Assembly (NCBI RefSeq): GCF_001279525.1
Contig: NZ_LGDY01000058.1
Span: forward strand, 80,916 to 144,915
DNA length: 64,000 bases
Direction of reading: 5' to 3'
Source: Nocardia sp. NRRL S-836
Lineage (GTDB): Bacteria > Actinomycetota > Actinomycetes > Mycobacteriales > Pseudonocardiaceae
A program made the translations under genes and the position numbers. Position 1 is the first letter of the stretch, and the number at the start of each line of letters is the position of its first letter. Below, piece after piece: positions 54,237 to 62,466 of the stretch. The notes beneath the pieces are model-generated. The model was not told the origin of the DNA, searched no databases, and saw nothing but the letters and a program-made list of their open reading frames with translations.

Positions 54237-55157
54237 ATGACGGTGGTCGACCGGACGGCCAGAAGGCACCGCTGGGACACGAGGTTCGCGCCCTACGGAT
54301 ACGTGGCGCCGTACTTCCTGATCTTCGGTGTCTTCGGGCTGTTCCCCCTGCTCTACACGATCTGGGTCTCGCTGCAGCACCGCAACCTGCTCGACGAGGG
54401 TGGCGCGTACGTCATCTGGTTCGACAACTACGGCAAGCTGCTGGCGGACCCGTACTTCTGGAACGCCATGGGCAACACGCTCAGCCTGTGGCTGCTGACA
54501 ACGGTCCCGCAGATCCTGTTCGCGTTGTTCATCGCGCAGCTGCTCAACCGCAAGGTGCGCACGCGGACGCTGTTCCGGATGGGCGTGATCCTGCCGAACA
54601 TCACCTCGGTGGCGGCGGTGACGATCATCTTCGCGCAGCTGTTCGGCCGGGACTTCGGCCTGATCAACTGGGCGCTGGGCCTGTTCGGTGCCGGGCAGGT
54701 CGACTGGCAGGCCGGCACCGCCACCTCGCACATCGCGATCGCGGTGATGGTGGTGTGGCGCTGGACCGGCTACCACGCGCTGATCTTCCTGGCGTCCATG
54801 CAGGCCATCCCGTCGAACCTGTACGAGGCGGCCACGCTGGACGGGGCGAGCGGCCGGCAGCAGTTCTGGCGGATCACGGTGCCGCTGCTGCGGCCGCAGA
54901 TCATCTTCTCGACGATCATCGCGACCACCGGCAACATGCGCCTGCTCGCGGAGCCGCTGCTGTTCAACCCCGGCGCGGCGGCCGCGACCGGTGGCTCCGA
55001 CCGGCAGTTCCAGACCGCGGCCCTGTACCTGTACGAGCAGGGCTTCACGAACTACGACTTCGGCTACAGCTCGGCGATCGCGGTCGTGCTGGCGGTCGCC
55101 ACGGTCATCGTCGCCGGTCTCGGTTACCTGGTGACCAAACGGATCCGGACGGAGTGA
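54237..55157 (+). CDS. Sugar ABC transporter permease (CebF-like)
   Basis: A 306-residue inner-membrane permease with six spans. The EAA loop that contacts the ATPase is visible as EAATLDGASGRQQFW near residue 197. It follows the binding-protein gene by 9 bases and pairs with the next permease. Confidence 0.9.
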   Translation: MTVVDRTARRHRWDTRFAPYGYVAPYFLIFGVFGLFPLLYTIWVSLQHRNLLDEGGAYVIWFDNYGKLLADPYFWNAMGNTLSLWLLTTVPQILFALFIAQLLNRKVRTRTLFRMGVILPNITSVAAVTIIFAQLFGRDFGLINWALGLFGAGQVDWQAGTATSHIAIAVMVVWRWTGYHALIFLASMQAIPSNLYEAATLDGASGRQQFWRITVPLLRPQIIFSTIIATTGNMRLLAEPLLFNPGAAAATGGSDRQFQTAALYLYEQGFTNYDFGYSSAIAVVLAVATVIVAGLGYLVTKRIRTE

Positions 55158-55164
55158 GGCAACC

Positions 55165-56052
55165 ATGACCGCTGTGCTGGAGCGCCCGGCGCCGGCGCGT
55201 CCCACCGGAGGAGCGGTGCGGGCGCGCAGGCTGGCCAGGCGGGTGGCGGGGCCGTGGACCTACGCCGCCCTGATCGCCGTGCTGGCCGGGTCGGCCTTCC
55301 CGGTGTACTGGTCGTTCGTGGTGTCCTCGCAGACACCGGACGCGATCGACAGCGTGCCGCCGGTCCTGGTGCCGGGCGGCCACCTCTTCGAGAACATCGC
55401 GCGCGTCTTCGACACCACCGACTTCGCGCTGGCGCTGATGAACTCGATCATCGTGGCGGGCACGGTCACGGTGTCGGTGGTGTTCTTCTCGACGCTGGCC
55501 GGGTTCGCGTTCGCCAAGCTGCCCTTCCGCGGCCGCAACGTGTTGCTGCTGCTCATCATCGGCACGCAGGCGATCCCGACCGAGCTCGGCATCATCCCGC
55601 TGTACATGATGATGAGCGAGTTCGGGTGGGCCGGGCAGATCCACGCGGTGATCGTGCCCGGCCTGGTGACCGCGTTCGGCGTGTTCTTCATGCGCCAGTA
55701 CTTCGAGCGCGCGATCCCGAACGAGCTGCTGGAGGCCGGCCGGATGGACGGCTGCCACTCGTTGCGGCTGTTCTGGCACGTGGCGCTGCCCGCGGCCCGG
55801 CCAGCCGCAGCGGTGCTGGGGCTGTTCACGTTCATGCAGGCGTGGAACGACTTCTTCTGGCCGCTCGTGGTGCTGGTGCCGGAGAACCCGACCGTGCAGA
55901 CCGCACTGTCCACGTTGGCCAGTGGCTACACCACCGACTACACGCTGGTGCTGACCGCCGCGACGATCGGCACCGTTCCCGTGCTGGCCGTGTTCCTGTT
56001 GTTCGGCCGCCAGATCGTCGGCGGCATCATGTCGGGCGCCGTCAAGGGCTGA
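55165..56052 (+). CDS. Sugar ABC transporter permease (CebG-like)
   Basis: A 295-residue permease with six spans; the EAA-type loop reads ELLEAGRMDGCHSLRLFW near residues 189-206. It is of the MalG group, forming a heterodimer with the preceding permease. It starts 7 bases after that gene and ends 23 bases before the beta-glucosidase gene. Confidence 0.9.
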   Translation: MTAVLERPAPARPTGGAVRARRLARRVAGPWTYAALIAVLAGSAFPVYWSFVVSSQTPDAIDSVPPVLVPGGHLFENIARVFDTTDFALALMNSIIVAGTVTVSVVFFSTLAGFAFAKLPFRGRNVLLLLIIGTQAIPTELGIIPLYMMMSEFGWAGQIHAVIVPGLVTAFGVFFMRQYFERAIPNELLEAGRMDGCHSLRLFWHVALPAARPAAAVLGLFTFMQAWNDFFWPLVVLVPENPTVQTALSTLASGYTTDYTLVLTAATIGTVPVLAVFLLFGRQIVGGIMSGAVKG

Positions 56053-56075
56053 CCCTCTCGCAGAGGAGAGAAGTA

Positions 56076-57437
56076 GTGAACTTTCCGGCCGGCTTCCGCT
56101 GGGGTGTGGCGACCTCGGCCTACCAGATCGAAGGGGCGGCGAGCACCGACGGCCGCGGACCGTCCATCTGGGACACCTTCGCGGCGGTGCCCGGTGCCGT
56201 CGCGTCCGGTGACACCGGTGCGGTGGCCGCCGACCACTACCACCGGTGGTCCGAGGACGTCGGTCTGCTCGTCGACCTGGGTGTCGACGCCTACCGCTTC
56301 TCCATCTCGTGGTCACGGGTGCTGCCCGAGGGCCGCGGGAGGGTCGAGCGGCGCGGCCTCGACTTCTACCGGCGGCTCGCCGAGGCGTTGCTGGCCAAGG
56401 GGATCGAACCGTTCGTCACGCTGTACCACTGGGACCTGCCGCAGGCGCTGGAGGACGAGGGCGGCTGGCGCAACCGCGACACCGCGGGCTGGTTCGCCGA
56501 CTACAGCGCCACCGTGCACGAGGCGCTCTCCGACGTGGTGACGAAGTGGACCACGCTGAACGAGCCGTACTGCTCGGCGGTCGTGGGCTACGGCGAAGGC
56601 CGCCACGCACCCGGTGCGCGCGAGGGGCACGGCGCGCTGGCGGCCGCGCACCACCTGCTGCTGGGCCACGGCCTGGCCGTGCAGGCGATGCGCGCCGGCG
56701 GCGCGGCGGGCCAGGAGTTCGGCATCGTGCTCAACCAGTCGCCGACCGTGCCGGTGACCGGCTCCCCCGCCGACGCCGCCGCGGCCGTGCGCCAGGACGT
56801 GTTGCTGCGCAGGCAGTTCACCGACCCGTTGTTCGGCGGGGCGTACCCGGACGAGATGACGTCGATGTTCGGTGACATCACCGACTTCTCGTTCCGGCAC
56901 GACGGGGACCTGGCGGTCATCGGCCAGCCGCTCGACTACGTCGGCCTGAACTACTACTACCGGCTGCACGTGGCCGACGCGCCGCACCGCGAGCCCGACC
57001 CCGCCAAGCGCACCGCGCACGACATCGGCGTGGACACGACCCGGCTCCCGGACGTTCCCCGGACCGGCATGGGCTGGCCGGTCGAACCCGCCGGCCTCAC
57101 CACGGCGCTGACGGACCTCAAGGCCCGCCACCCGGAGCTGCCGCCGGTCTACGTGACGGAGAACGGCTGCGTCTACCCCGACAACGAGAACTTCGAGGAC
57201 ACGGACCGCATCGCGTTCTTGAAGGACCACATCGCGGCCGCGCTCACCGCTGCCGACGAGGTGGACCTGCGCGGCTACTTCTGCTGGTCGCTGCTCGACA
57301 ACTTCGAGTGGGCGCACGGCTACAAGCACCGCTTCGGCCTCATCCACGTCGACTACGCGACCCAGCGCCGCACCCCGCGGGCCAGCTACCACTGGTACCG
57401 CTCGTTCATCTCCTCCGCACGCGCCGAAGAACGGTGA
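56076..57437 (+). CDS. GH1 beta-glucosidase (BglC-like)
   Basis: A 453-residue family 1 glycosidase without a signal peptide, so it acts in the cytoplasm on imported sugars. The N-terminus FRWGVATSAYQIEGA is the family signature, the acid/base Glu is in TTLNEPYC near residue 160 and the nucleophile Glu is in YVTENGC near 361. GTG 56076 has GAGGAGAG 5 bases upstream. It ends the transporter operon, as BglC follows CebEFG in Streptomyces. Confidence 0.92.
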   Translation: MNFPAGFRWGVATSAYQIEGAASTDGRGPSIWDTFAAVPGAVASGDTGAVAADHYHRWSEDVGLLVDLGVDAYRFSISWSRVLPEGRGRVERRGLDFYRRLAEALLAKGIEPFVTLYHWDLPQALEDEGGWRNRDTAGWFADYSATVHEALSDVVTKWTTLNEPYCSAVVGYGEGRHAPGAREGHGALAAAHHLLLGHGLAVQAMRAGGAAGQEFGIVLNQSPTVPVTGSPADAAAAVRQDVLLRRQFTDPLFGGAYPDEMTSMFGDITDFSFRHDGDLAVIGQPLDYVGLNYYYRLHVADAPHREPDPAKRTAHDIGVDTTRLPDVPRTGMGWPVEPAGLTTALTDLKARHPELPPVYVTENGCVYPDNENFEDTDRIAFLKDHIAAALTAADEVDLRGYFCWSLLDNFEWAHGYKHRFGLIHVDYATQRRTPRASYHWYRSFISSARAEER

Positions 57438-57441
57438 CCGC

Positions 57442-58407
57442 TCAGGGACGGAGTCCCGCCGCATCCGTGCAGTAGGACCAGAACGCGACGACGTCCGCGT
57501 GCCGTTCGCCCGCGGTGGGCAGGTAGTGCGTGGGCCGCTCGCGCCGGTCGTGCCAGAAGCGACCGGCGCGAGGGGCGGGACCGGTCGCGGCCAGCCAGAC
57601 GACGGTGTCCGCACCCTCCTCCGCGCTGCGCAGCAACGGCCTGGTGAGCCGGTGGAAGCCGGGCAGCGCACCGGCCACCCCCGGTGTGTCGGCCCAGCCG
57701 GGGTGCATGCCGTGCACGCCGATGCCGTCGTCGGCGTACCGCTGCGCCAGCACGGGCACGAGCGCGACCTGCATGCGTTTGGTCCTGGCGTAGGCGGTGG
57801 CGCCGCGGTACTCGCCGTCGCGGTACTCGGGGTCACCGGCCCGCAGCCGTTGCGTGTACATGCCGCCGGAGGACACCAGGACGACCCTGGCGTCCGGTGA
57901 GGCGGCCAGCAGCGAGCGGAGCAGCTCGGTCAGCAGCAACGGGCCGAGCACGTGCGTGGCGAACGTCAGCTCGTGCCCGTCGACACTCGTCGTGCGCCGC
58001 ACCGGCATGACGCCCGCGTTGTGCACCAGCACGTCGATCCGTTCGAACTCCGCCAGCAGCTCGCTCGCGAAACGACGCACCGACGCCAGGCTCGACACGT
58101 CGCACAGGCGCACGAAGACCACGGCGTCGGGCACGGCGGCGACGATCTCGGCACGCGCGGCCCTGCCCTTGGCCTCGTCGCGCACCGCCAGCACGACCGC
58201 CGCACCGAGCCGTGCCAGCCCGAGCGCCGCGGCCTTGCCGAGCCCCGAACCGCCGCCGGTGACGACGACGAGCCCGCCGCGCAACGCACCCGGCTCCGGG
58301 TCGTCGGCCGGCCAGGCCCTGCGGCGCAGCCGGAACCCCCACTTCGAGTAGCCGGGCACCACGAGCCGGTCCATCGCGAGGTCGAGCACGCCGGACAGTC
58401 CGCTCAC
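57442..58407 (-). CDS. Short-chain dehydrogenase/reductase with membrane-proximal N-terminus
   Basis: A 321-residue extended SDR. After about 45 residues of leader (DLAMDRLVVPGYSKWGFRLRRR) comes the cofactor loop TGGGSGLGKAA, NAGV near residue 132, and a catalytic YARTK motif; the serine is in VLVSSGG. The leader and layout resemble the DHRS12-like dehydrogenases of actinobacteria acting on lipophilic substrates. GTG 58407 has GGAGGAGG upstream. It is convergent with the beta-glucosidase gene, 4 bases apart. Confidence 0.85.
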   Translation of the reverse strand: MSGLSGVLDLAMDRLVVPGYSKWGFRLRRRAWPADDPEPGALRGGLVVVTGGGSGLGKAAALGLARLGAAVVLAVRDEAKGRAARAEIVAAVPDAVVFVRLCDVSSLASVRRFASELLAEFERIDVLVHNAGVMPVRRTTSVDGHELTFATHVLGPLLLTELLRSLLAASPDARVVLVSSGGMYTQRLRAGDPEYRDGEYRGATAYARTKRMQVALVPVLAQRYADDGIGVHGMHPGWADTPGVAGALPGFHRLTRPLLRSAEEGADTVVWLAATGPAPRAGRFWHDRRERPTHYLPTAGERHADVVAFWSYCTDAAGLRP

Positions 58408-58744
58408 CGGTTCCTCCTCCGCTGTTGTCCGGTGTGGTTCGCAGCGCGGGGGTGTTCCGGTTCGACGGCGGTCAGGTCGGTCACACGGCGGGACCGGTTC
58501 CGGTTCAGGGCGGCGGCTCGCAGCGCGGGGTCGTGTTCCGTTCCAGGGCGGGGAGGTGGCTCCAGCGCGGGGCAAACCCTATTCGGGGCGGGGGCTCGCA
58601 GCGCGCGGCACGCGTTCCGGTTCCAGGGCGGGAGGTGGCTCCAGCGCGGGGCAAATCCGGTTCGGGGCGGTCGGGTGGCGCGGGGCGCGTTCCGGATCCG
58701 GGACGGGCACGTGGTGCGCGGCGCTGTTCCGGTTCGGTGGTGGG
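58408..58744. repeat. Non-coding region with degenerate repeats
   Basis: 337 bases without a supportable gene. A unit of about 57 bases recurs 79 bases apart: 58535-58592 and 58614-58670 share GTTCCG, TCCAGGGCGGG, GAGGTGGCTCCAGCGCGGGGCAAA and CGGGGCGG. Shorter pieces of the same unit (GTTCCGGTTC, CTCGCAGCGCG) occur before, between and after, from about 58437 to 58740. The base composition favours G on the plus strand. Open frames through it look like composition artefacts. Confidence 0.65.
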
Positions 58745-59356
58745 TCAGGCGAAGCGCAGCGGTGTGCGCGCGGGTTCGGCGAGCACTCGCGACGCCAGCC
58801 ACGCCAGGCCGTCGGCCGTGGCCGCCGGGGTGCCGGTGGGCTGGACGACGTGGCTGAGCACGGTGCGGGTGACGACGTCGATGACGACGTCGACCTGCTC
58901 GGCCGTCAACGCCGGGTGGTAGGCCTCGACCCGGTCGGCGAGCATCTTCTTCACCTCGGCGAGCAGCGACTCGGCCCTGGTGGTCAGCAGCGGCACCAGC
59001 TCGGTGTCCGCGCCGTGCGTCGCGGAGGCGATCGCACGCACCAGCAGGTTGTCGCCGGCCAGTTCGAGCACGTCGCGCACGGCGTCGTGGATCGCCTCGA
59101 CGAGGTTGTCCGCGTGGCGGTCGAAGGCGGCGCGGATGGCGGTGAGGAACCGGTCGAGCTCGTGGGTGAGCATGGCCTCGGCCAGCGCGTTCTTGGAGCC
59201 GACCTCGTTGTAGACGGTCTGGCGGCTGACGCCGACCTGCTCGGCGAGCCGCGCCATGGTGACGGCGGCCCAGCCGTCGCGGGCGGTCAGCTCGACCGCC
59301 GCCTCGATGATCGGCCGCCGGCGTGGGCCGCCCGCGGCCGCCGCTGGATGGCCCAT
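58745..59356 (-). CDS. TetR-family regulator next to the alkane hydroxylase gene
   Basis: A 203-residue TetR regulator with helix-turn-helix AVTMARLAEQVGVSRQTVYNEV near residues 29-50 and a helical ligand domain. It lies downstream of the AlkB-rubredoxin gene on the same strand, 159 bases away. Similar regulators next to alkB-rubredoxin genes respond to fatty acids or alkanes; control here through the repeats before alkB is inference. ATG 59356 is chosen over an upstream ATG at 59401 because it gives the usual short leader. Confidence 0.85.
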   Translation of the reverse strand: MGHPAAAAGGPRRRPIIEAAVELTARDGWAAVTMARLAEQVGVSRQTVYNEVGSKNALAEAMLTHELDRFLTAIRAAFDRHADNLVEAIHDAVRDVLELAGDNLLVRAIASATHGADTELVPLLTTRAESLLAEVKKMLADRVEAYHPALTAEQVDVVIDVVTRTVLSHVVQPTGTPAATADGLAWLASRVLAEPARTPLRFA

Positions 59357-59515
59357 GCCGTTGATCCTAGGCGCCACCCGCGCCCCGCTACCGAACGCCA
59401 CCGCTTCCCACGCGGGACATTCCGCACGTCATGAGCGCACGAAAGCTCCCCGCGTGGACGAAAATGAGGTTGTGGGCGCCTGTGGGTAAACGGGCGGAGG
59501 TGCGGTGGAAGGCTG

Positions 59516-60913
59516 TCACGCGCTGACGCGACCCGGCGCCACGAAGTCGACCTTCTCCCGGACCCCGCAGTCCGGGCAGCACCACGAGTCGGGGATCGCC
59601 GACCACGGCGTGCCCGCCGGGAAGCCCTCGCGGGGATCGCCGGTCCGCTCGTCGTAGACGTACCCGCAGCCGGGGCACGTCCCGCCCGCCGTCGCGTCAC
59701 CACGGCTGTCAGCGCCGACGACCGCGGAGTGCTCGGAGCCGCCGTACCGGGCGAGCACCGCCGCGCGCCTGCCCGGCTGGATGTTGGCCAGCCCGATGTC
59801 ACCGCCGAAGTGGGCGCGCACCCGCGGGTCCATCACCCGGCGCCACAGCGGCGGGACCAGCGCCAGCAGGATCATCCCGGCGTACCCGGTCGGCAGCACC
59901 GGCGACTCGGCGAAGTCGCGCAGCGTCTGGTAGCGCCGGGTCGGGTTCGCGTGGTGGTCGCTGTGCCGTTGCAGGTGGTAGAGCAGGACGTTGGTGGCGA
60001 TGTTGTTGGAGTTCCAGCTGTGGCTGGGGTCCACGCGTTCGTAGCGCCTGCGGTCCGGCGGCCCCACCCGCTGCCGCAGCATCCCGTAGTGCTCCAGGTA
60101 GTTGACGGCCTCCAGGAGCGAGAACCCGATCACCGCCTGCACGACCAGGTACGGCACGATCCCGGCGCCGAGCCACGCGATCAGCGCGCCCCACAGCACC
60201 GCGGACATCAGCCACGCGTTGAGCACGTCGTTGCCCGGGCGGAACGGGTGCCGGCCGCGGCGGGCGTACCGCTTGCGCTCCAACCGCCACGCCGACCGCA
60301 GCGAGCCGACCACGGTGCGCGGCCAGAACCGGTAGAAGCTCTCCCCCACCCGGCTGCTCGCCGGGTCCTCCGGCGTGGCGACCCGGACGTGGTGGCCGCG
60401 GTTGTGCTCGATGTAGAAGTGCCCGTAGAAGCTCTGCGCCAGCGCGATCTTGGACAGCCAGCGCTCGTGGCTCTCCTTCTTGTGCCCCAGCTCGTGCGCG
60501 GTGTTGATGCCGATGCCGCCGATGCACCCGATCGACACGGCGAGCCCGATCCTGTCCACGACGGTCAGGTCACCGCGCGCGATCAGCCAGAACGCCGCCA
60601 CGAACCCCGCGTACTGGACCGGCAGGAACAGGTAGGTGATCCAGCGGTAGTAGCGGTCCCGCTCCAGCCGTTCGAGCACGTCGTCCGGCGGGTTGCCGCG
60701 GTCGAGCCCGGCGACGAGGTCGATCGCGGGCACGATCACCAGGACCACGACCGGCCCGATCCAGAACCAGCCGCCCCAGCCGGTCAGCGCGTGCAGGCCG
60801 ATCGCCAGGAACGCCAGCGACGGCACGACCAGCCCGAGCAGCCACAGGTAGCGCTTGCGGTCGGTCCACAGCTCGGTCGACCCGGCGGGGACCGTCGCGT
60901 TCTTGTCGCCCAT
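59516..60913 (-). CDS. alkB: Alkane 1-monooxygenase fused to rubredoxin (AlkB-Rub)
   Basis: A 465-residue integral-membrane non-haem diiron hydroxylase oxidising n-alkanes to 1-alkanols. Six spans are followed by the histidine boxes HELGHKKESH near 155, EHNRGHH near 182 and LQRHSDHHA near 327, and the alkane-specific NYLEHYGMLR motif. Residues about 405-465 are a rubredoxin with both CxxCG pairs (CPGCGYVYDE and CPDCG), giving a built-in electron carrier. ATG 60913 has GAGGAG 7 bases upstream. No separate rubredoxin reductase is encoded nearby. Confidence 0.93.
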   Translation of the reverse strand: MGDKNATVPAGSTELWTDRKRYLWLLGLVVPSLAFLAIGLHALTGWGGWFWIGPVVVLVIVPAIDLVAGLDRGNPPDDVLERLERDRYYRWITYLFLPVQYAGFVAAFWLIARGDLTVVDRIGLAVSIGCIGGIGINTAHELGHKKESHERWLSKIALAQSFYGHFYIEHNRGHHVRVATPEDPASSRVGESFYRFWPRTVVGSLRSAWRLERKRYARRGRHPFRPGNDVLNAWLMSAVLWGALIAWLGAGIVPYLVVQAVIGFSLLEAVNYLEHYGMLRQRVGPPDRRRYERVDPSHSWNSNNIATNVLLYHLQRHSDHHANPTRRYQTLRDFAESPVLPTGYAGMILLALVPPLWRRVMDPRVRAHFGGDIGLANIQPGRRAAVLARYGGSEHSAVVGADSRGDATAGGTCPGCGYVYDERTGDPREGFPAGTPWSAIPDSWCCPDCGVREKVDFVAPGRVSA

Positions 60914-60949
60914 GCCACGCTCCTCGGGAGGTTGACAGAAACATAGGTG

Positions 60950-60994
60950 TTGTAAATCGAGTTTGACAAGAGTCGGCAACTTGTAAACCGAGTT
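60950..60994. promoter_or_regulatory. Repeated operator-like elements before alkB
   Basis: TTGTAAATCGAGTT (60950-60963) and TTGTAAACCGAGTT (60981-60994) are direct repeats 31 bases apart with one mismatch. Between them GTTTGACAAG and CTTGTAAAC form an inverted pair (60961-60988). The block is AT-rich and lies 37-81 bases before the alkB start in the divergent region, a likely TetR operator. Confidence 0.5.
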
Positions 60995-61043
60995 ACGTTT
61001 GCGGCCGATGCACCGATCTTGTGTGCGACGAGGGGGTGCGGCG

Positions 61044-61445
61044 GTGAGGTCGCGGACGGGCCGGGTCGTGGCCGGGCTGGTGCTGGTGGGTGCGGTCGTG
61101 GGGCTGGTGGTCGTGCTCCGGTCGTCCACCGAGCAGAGGTCGTGGGCCAGCGCCGAGGGGACCGTGCAGGAGCGGGTGCGGCCGGGCAAGAGCATCTCGG
61201 TCCGGGTCGAGTACCCGTTGCCGGACGGTCGCAGGGAGGTCGCGACGCTGTCGGAGAACGGACCGGCCCGCCAGCCGGGCGACCACGTGACCGTCCGCTA
61301 CGACCTGCGGGACGGACGGATCATCGACGCCGCGCTGGCCGACAACGACCAGGCGCACCGGGTGGCGGGCGGCATACTGGGGGTCCTGGCGCTCGGCGCG
61401 CTGTTCGCGAACCTCATCGCCTGGGCACCGCGGCCGCGCGACTAG
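61044..61445 (+). CDS. Small two-span membrane protein (DUF3592-like)
   Basis: A 133-residue protein: one N-terminal span (VVAGLVLVGAVVGLVVVL), an extracytoplasmic beta-rich segment (VRVEYPLPDGRREVATL, GDHVTVRYDLRDGRIID) and a C-terminal span. This layout matches DUF3592 proteins. GTG 61044 is favoured by the GAGGGGG about 8 bases upstream; ATG 61008 is possible. It is divergent from alkB. Confidence 0.7.
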   Translation: MRSRTGRVVAGLVLVGAVVGLVVVLRSSTEQRSWASAEGTVQERVRPGKSISVRVEYPLPDGRREVATLSENGPARQPGDHVTVRYDLRDGRIIDAALADNDQAHRVAGGILGVLALGALFANLIAWAPRPRD

Positions 61446-61448
61446 CGA

Positions 61449-61466
61449 CCCGGTGGCGTCACCGGG
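61449..61466. terminator. Short stem-loop between convergent genes
   Basis: CCCGGTG-gcgt-CACCGGG is a perfect 7-bp stem with a 4-base loop just after the membrane-protein stop, facing the PaaX-family gene end. Confidence 0.45.
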
Positions 61467-61476
61467 AACCGGCCCG

Positions 61477-62313
61477 TCATTCGTCCACAATGGAGTCGAG
61501 CACGTCGTCGGCCAGCTCGCCCGCCCGCCGCGCCCATCCGTGGCGCAACGTGCGGAACCGCGCGGCAGCCCGGGTTCCCGGCCAGCCCTGCGGCAGCAGC
61601 ACGGCCGGCAGCACCGGGTCGCGGCGGATCAGCAGCAGCCACTCCGCGCCCAGCAGGACCCGCCGGGCGAGGTCGTCGAGGTGCTCGAACGCGCCGTCGG
61701 CCCACCGCCGCAGGAAGTCCTCGTAGCCGGCGGCGATCGCGGGCAGGTCCCAGGCCTCCGCGGCGATGCGGGTGGGATCGGTCCACATGAACGCCTCCGC
61801 GCGGAACACCTCGGCCCGGTCGAGCAGGTCGAGCTCCGCGAGCGTCGCCGAGACGTCCGCCGCCGAGGTCGAGACCCACAGGCCGCTGCGCAACGGCCCG
61901 AACCCGAACCAGCCCAGCCGGGTGCGCAGCGCGTGCCGGTCGGCGCGACGGCTCTCCGGGACCGAGAACGCGAGCAGCGTCCACCGGCCGTCCCAGTGCC
62001 GGTCGACGACCTCGCCGTCGAGCTTGCGCTGACCGTCGCGCAGCACCGCCGTGCCGTGCGCGGTCAGCCCGAGGAACGCCTGACGGCCCCGCCGCACCGT
62101 GCGCAGCAGGCCGCGGCGGCCCATCCGGCTCAGCGCCGTCCTGGTCGCGTGCTCACCGATGCCGAGCCGGCCGAGCGCGGCGACGACACCGACCGTCGAC
62201 ACGGCGACGCCCCGGTCGAGCACGTGGTCGCCGAACAGGGCGAGCAACGCGGTCTCCGGCCGCACGGCGGATCCCGCCACGCCGCCGTCCGGAGGAGTCA
62301 CCGCTGCCGACAT
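61477..62313 (-). CDS. PaaX-family transcriptional regulator
   Basis: A 278-residue regulator. The N-terminal winged helix (VVAALGRLGIGEHATRTALSRMGRRGLL, residues about 43-70 as one motif) is followed by the PaaX-specific middle domain (GRWTLLAFSVPESRR, LRSGLWVST) and a C-terminal helical part. PaaX binds phenylacetyl-CoA and represses phenylacetate genes; no such genes are nearby, so its target is unknown. It is divergent from the CBM2 esterase gene. Confidence 0.85.
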   Translation of the reverse strand: MSAAVTPPDGGVAGSAVRPETALLALFGDHVLDRGVAVSTVGVVAALGRLGIGEHATRTALSRMGRRGLLRTVRRGRQAFLGLTAHGTAVLRDGQRKLDGEVVDRHWDGRWTLLAFSVPESRRADRHALRTRLGWFGFGPLRSGLWVSTSAADVSATLAELDLLDRAEVFRAEAFMWTDPTRIAAEAWDLPAIAAGYEDFLRRWADGAFEHLDDLARRVLLGAEWLLLIRRDPVLPAVLLPQGWPGTRAAARFRTLRHGWARRAGELADDVLDSIVDE

Positions 62314-62466
62314 GCGTCACGCCCTCTCACCCGGACCCGCCATCGCAAGAACCTTATTCGTCGAACGCCTCACGCGTTTGTTCGTCAAAAGATTGACGGC
62401 CGTCACGGATCTGAATACCTTCGGGAACCCCTGGGGGAGTCCGGAATCCTTGACCGGAGGTCGACG

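Noticed and set aside
52911..55205. 764-codon open frame on the minus strand across the ABC transporter genes
   Set aside because: The plus strand encodes a lipoprotein and two permeases with clear motifs; the antisense frame has none.
58404..58802. Open frames through the 58.4-58.8 kb gap
   Set aside because: They only translate the degenerate DNA repeats and run into the real TetR gene without a start signal.
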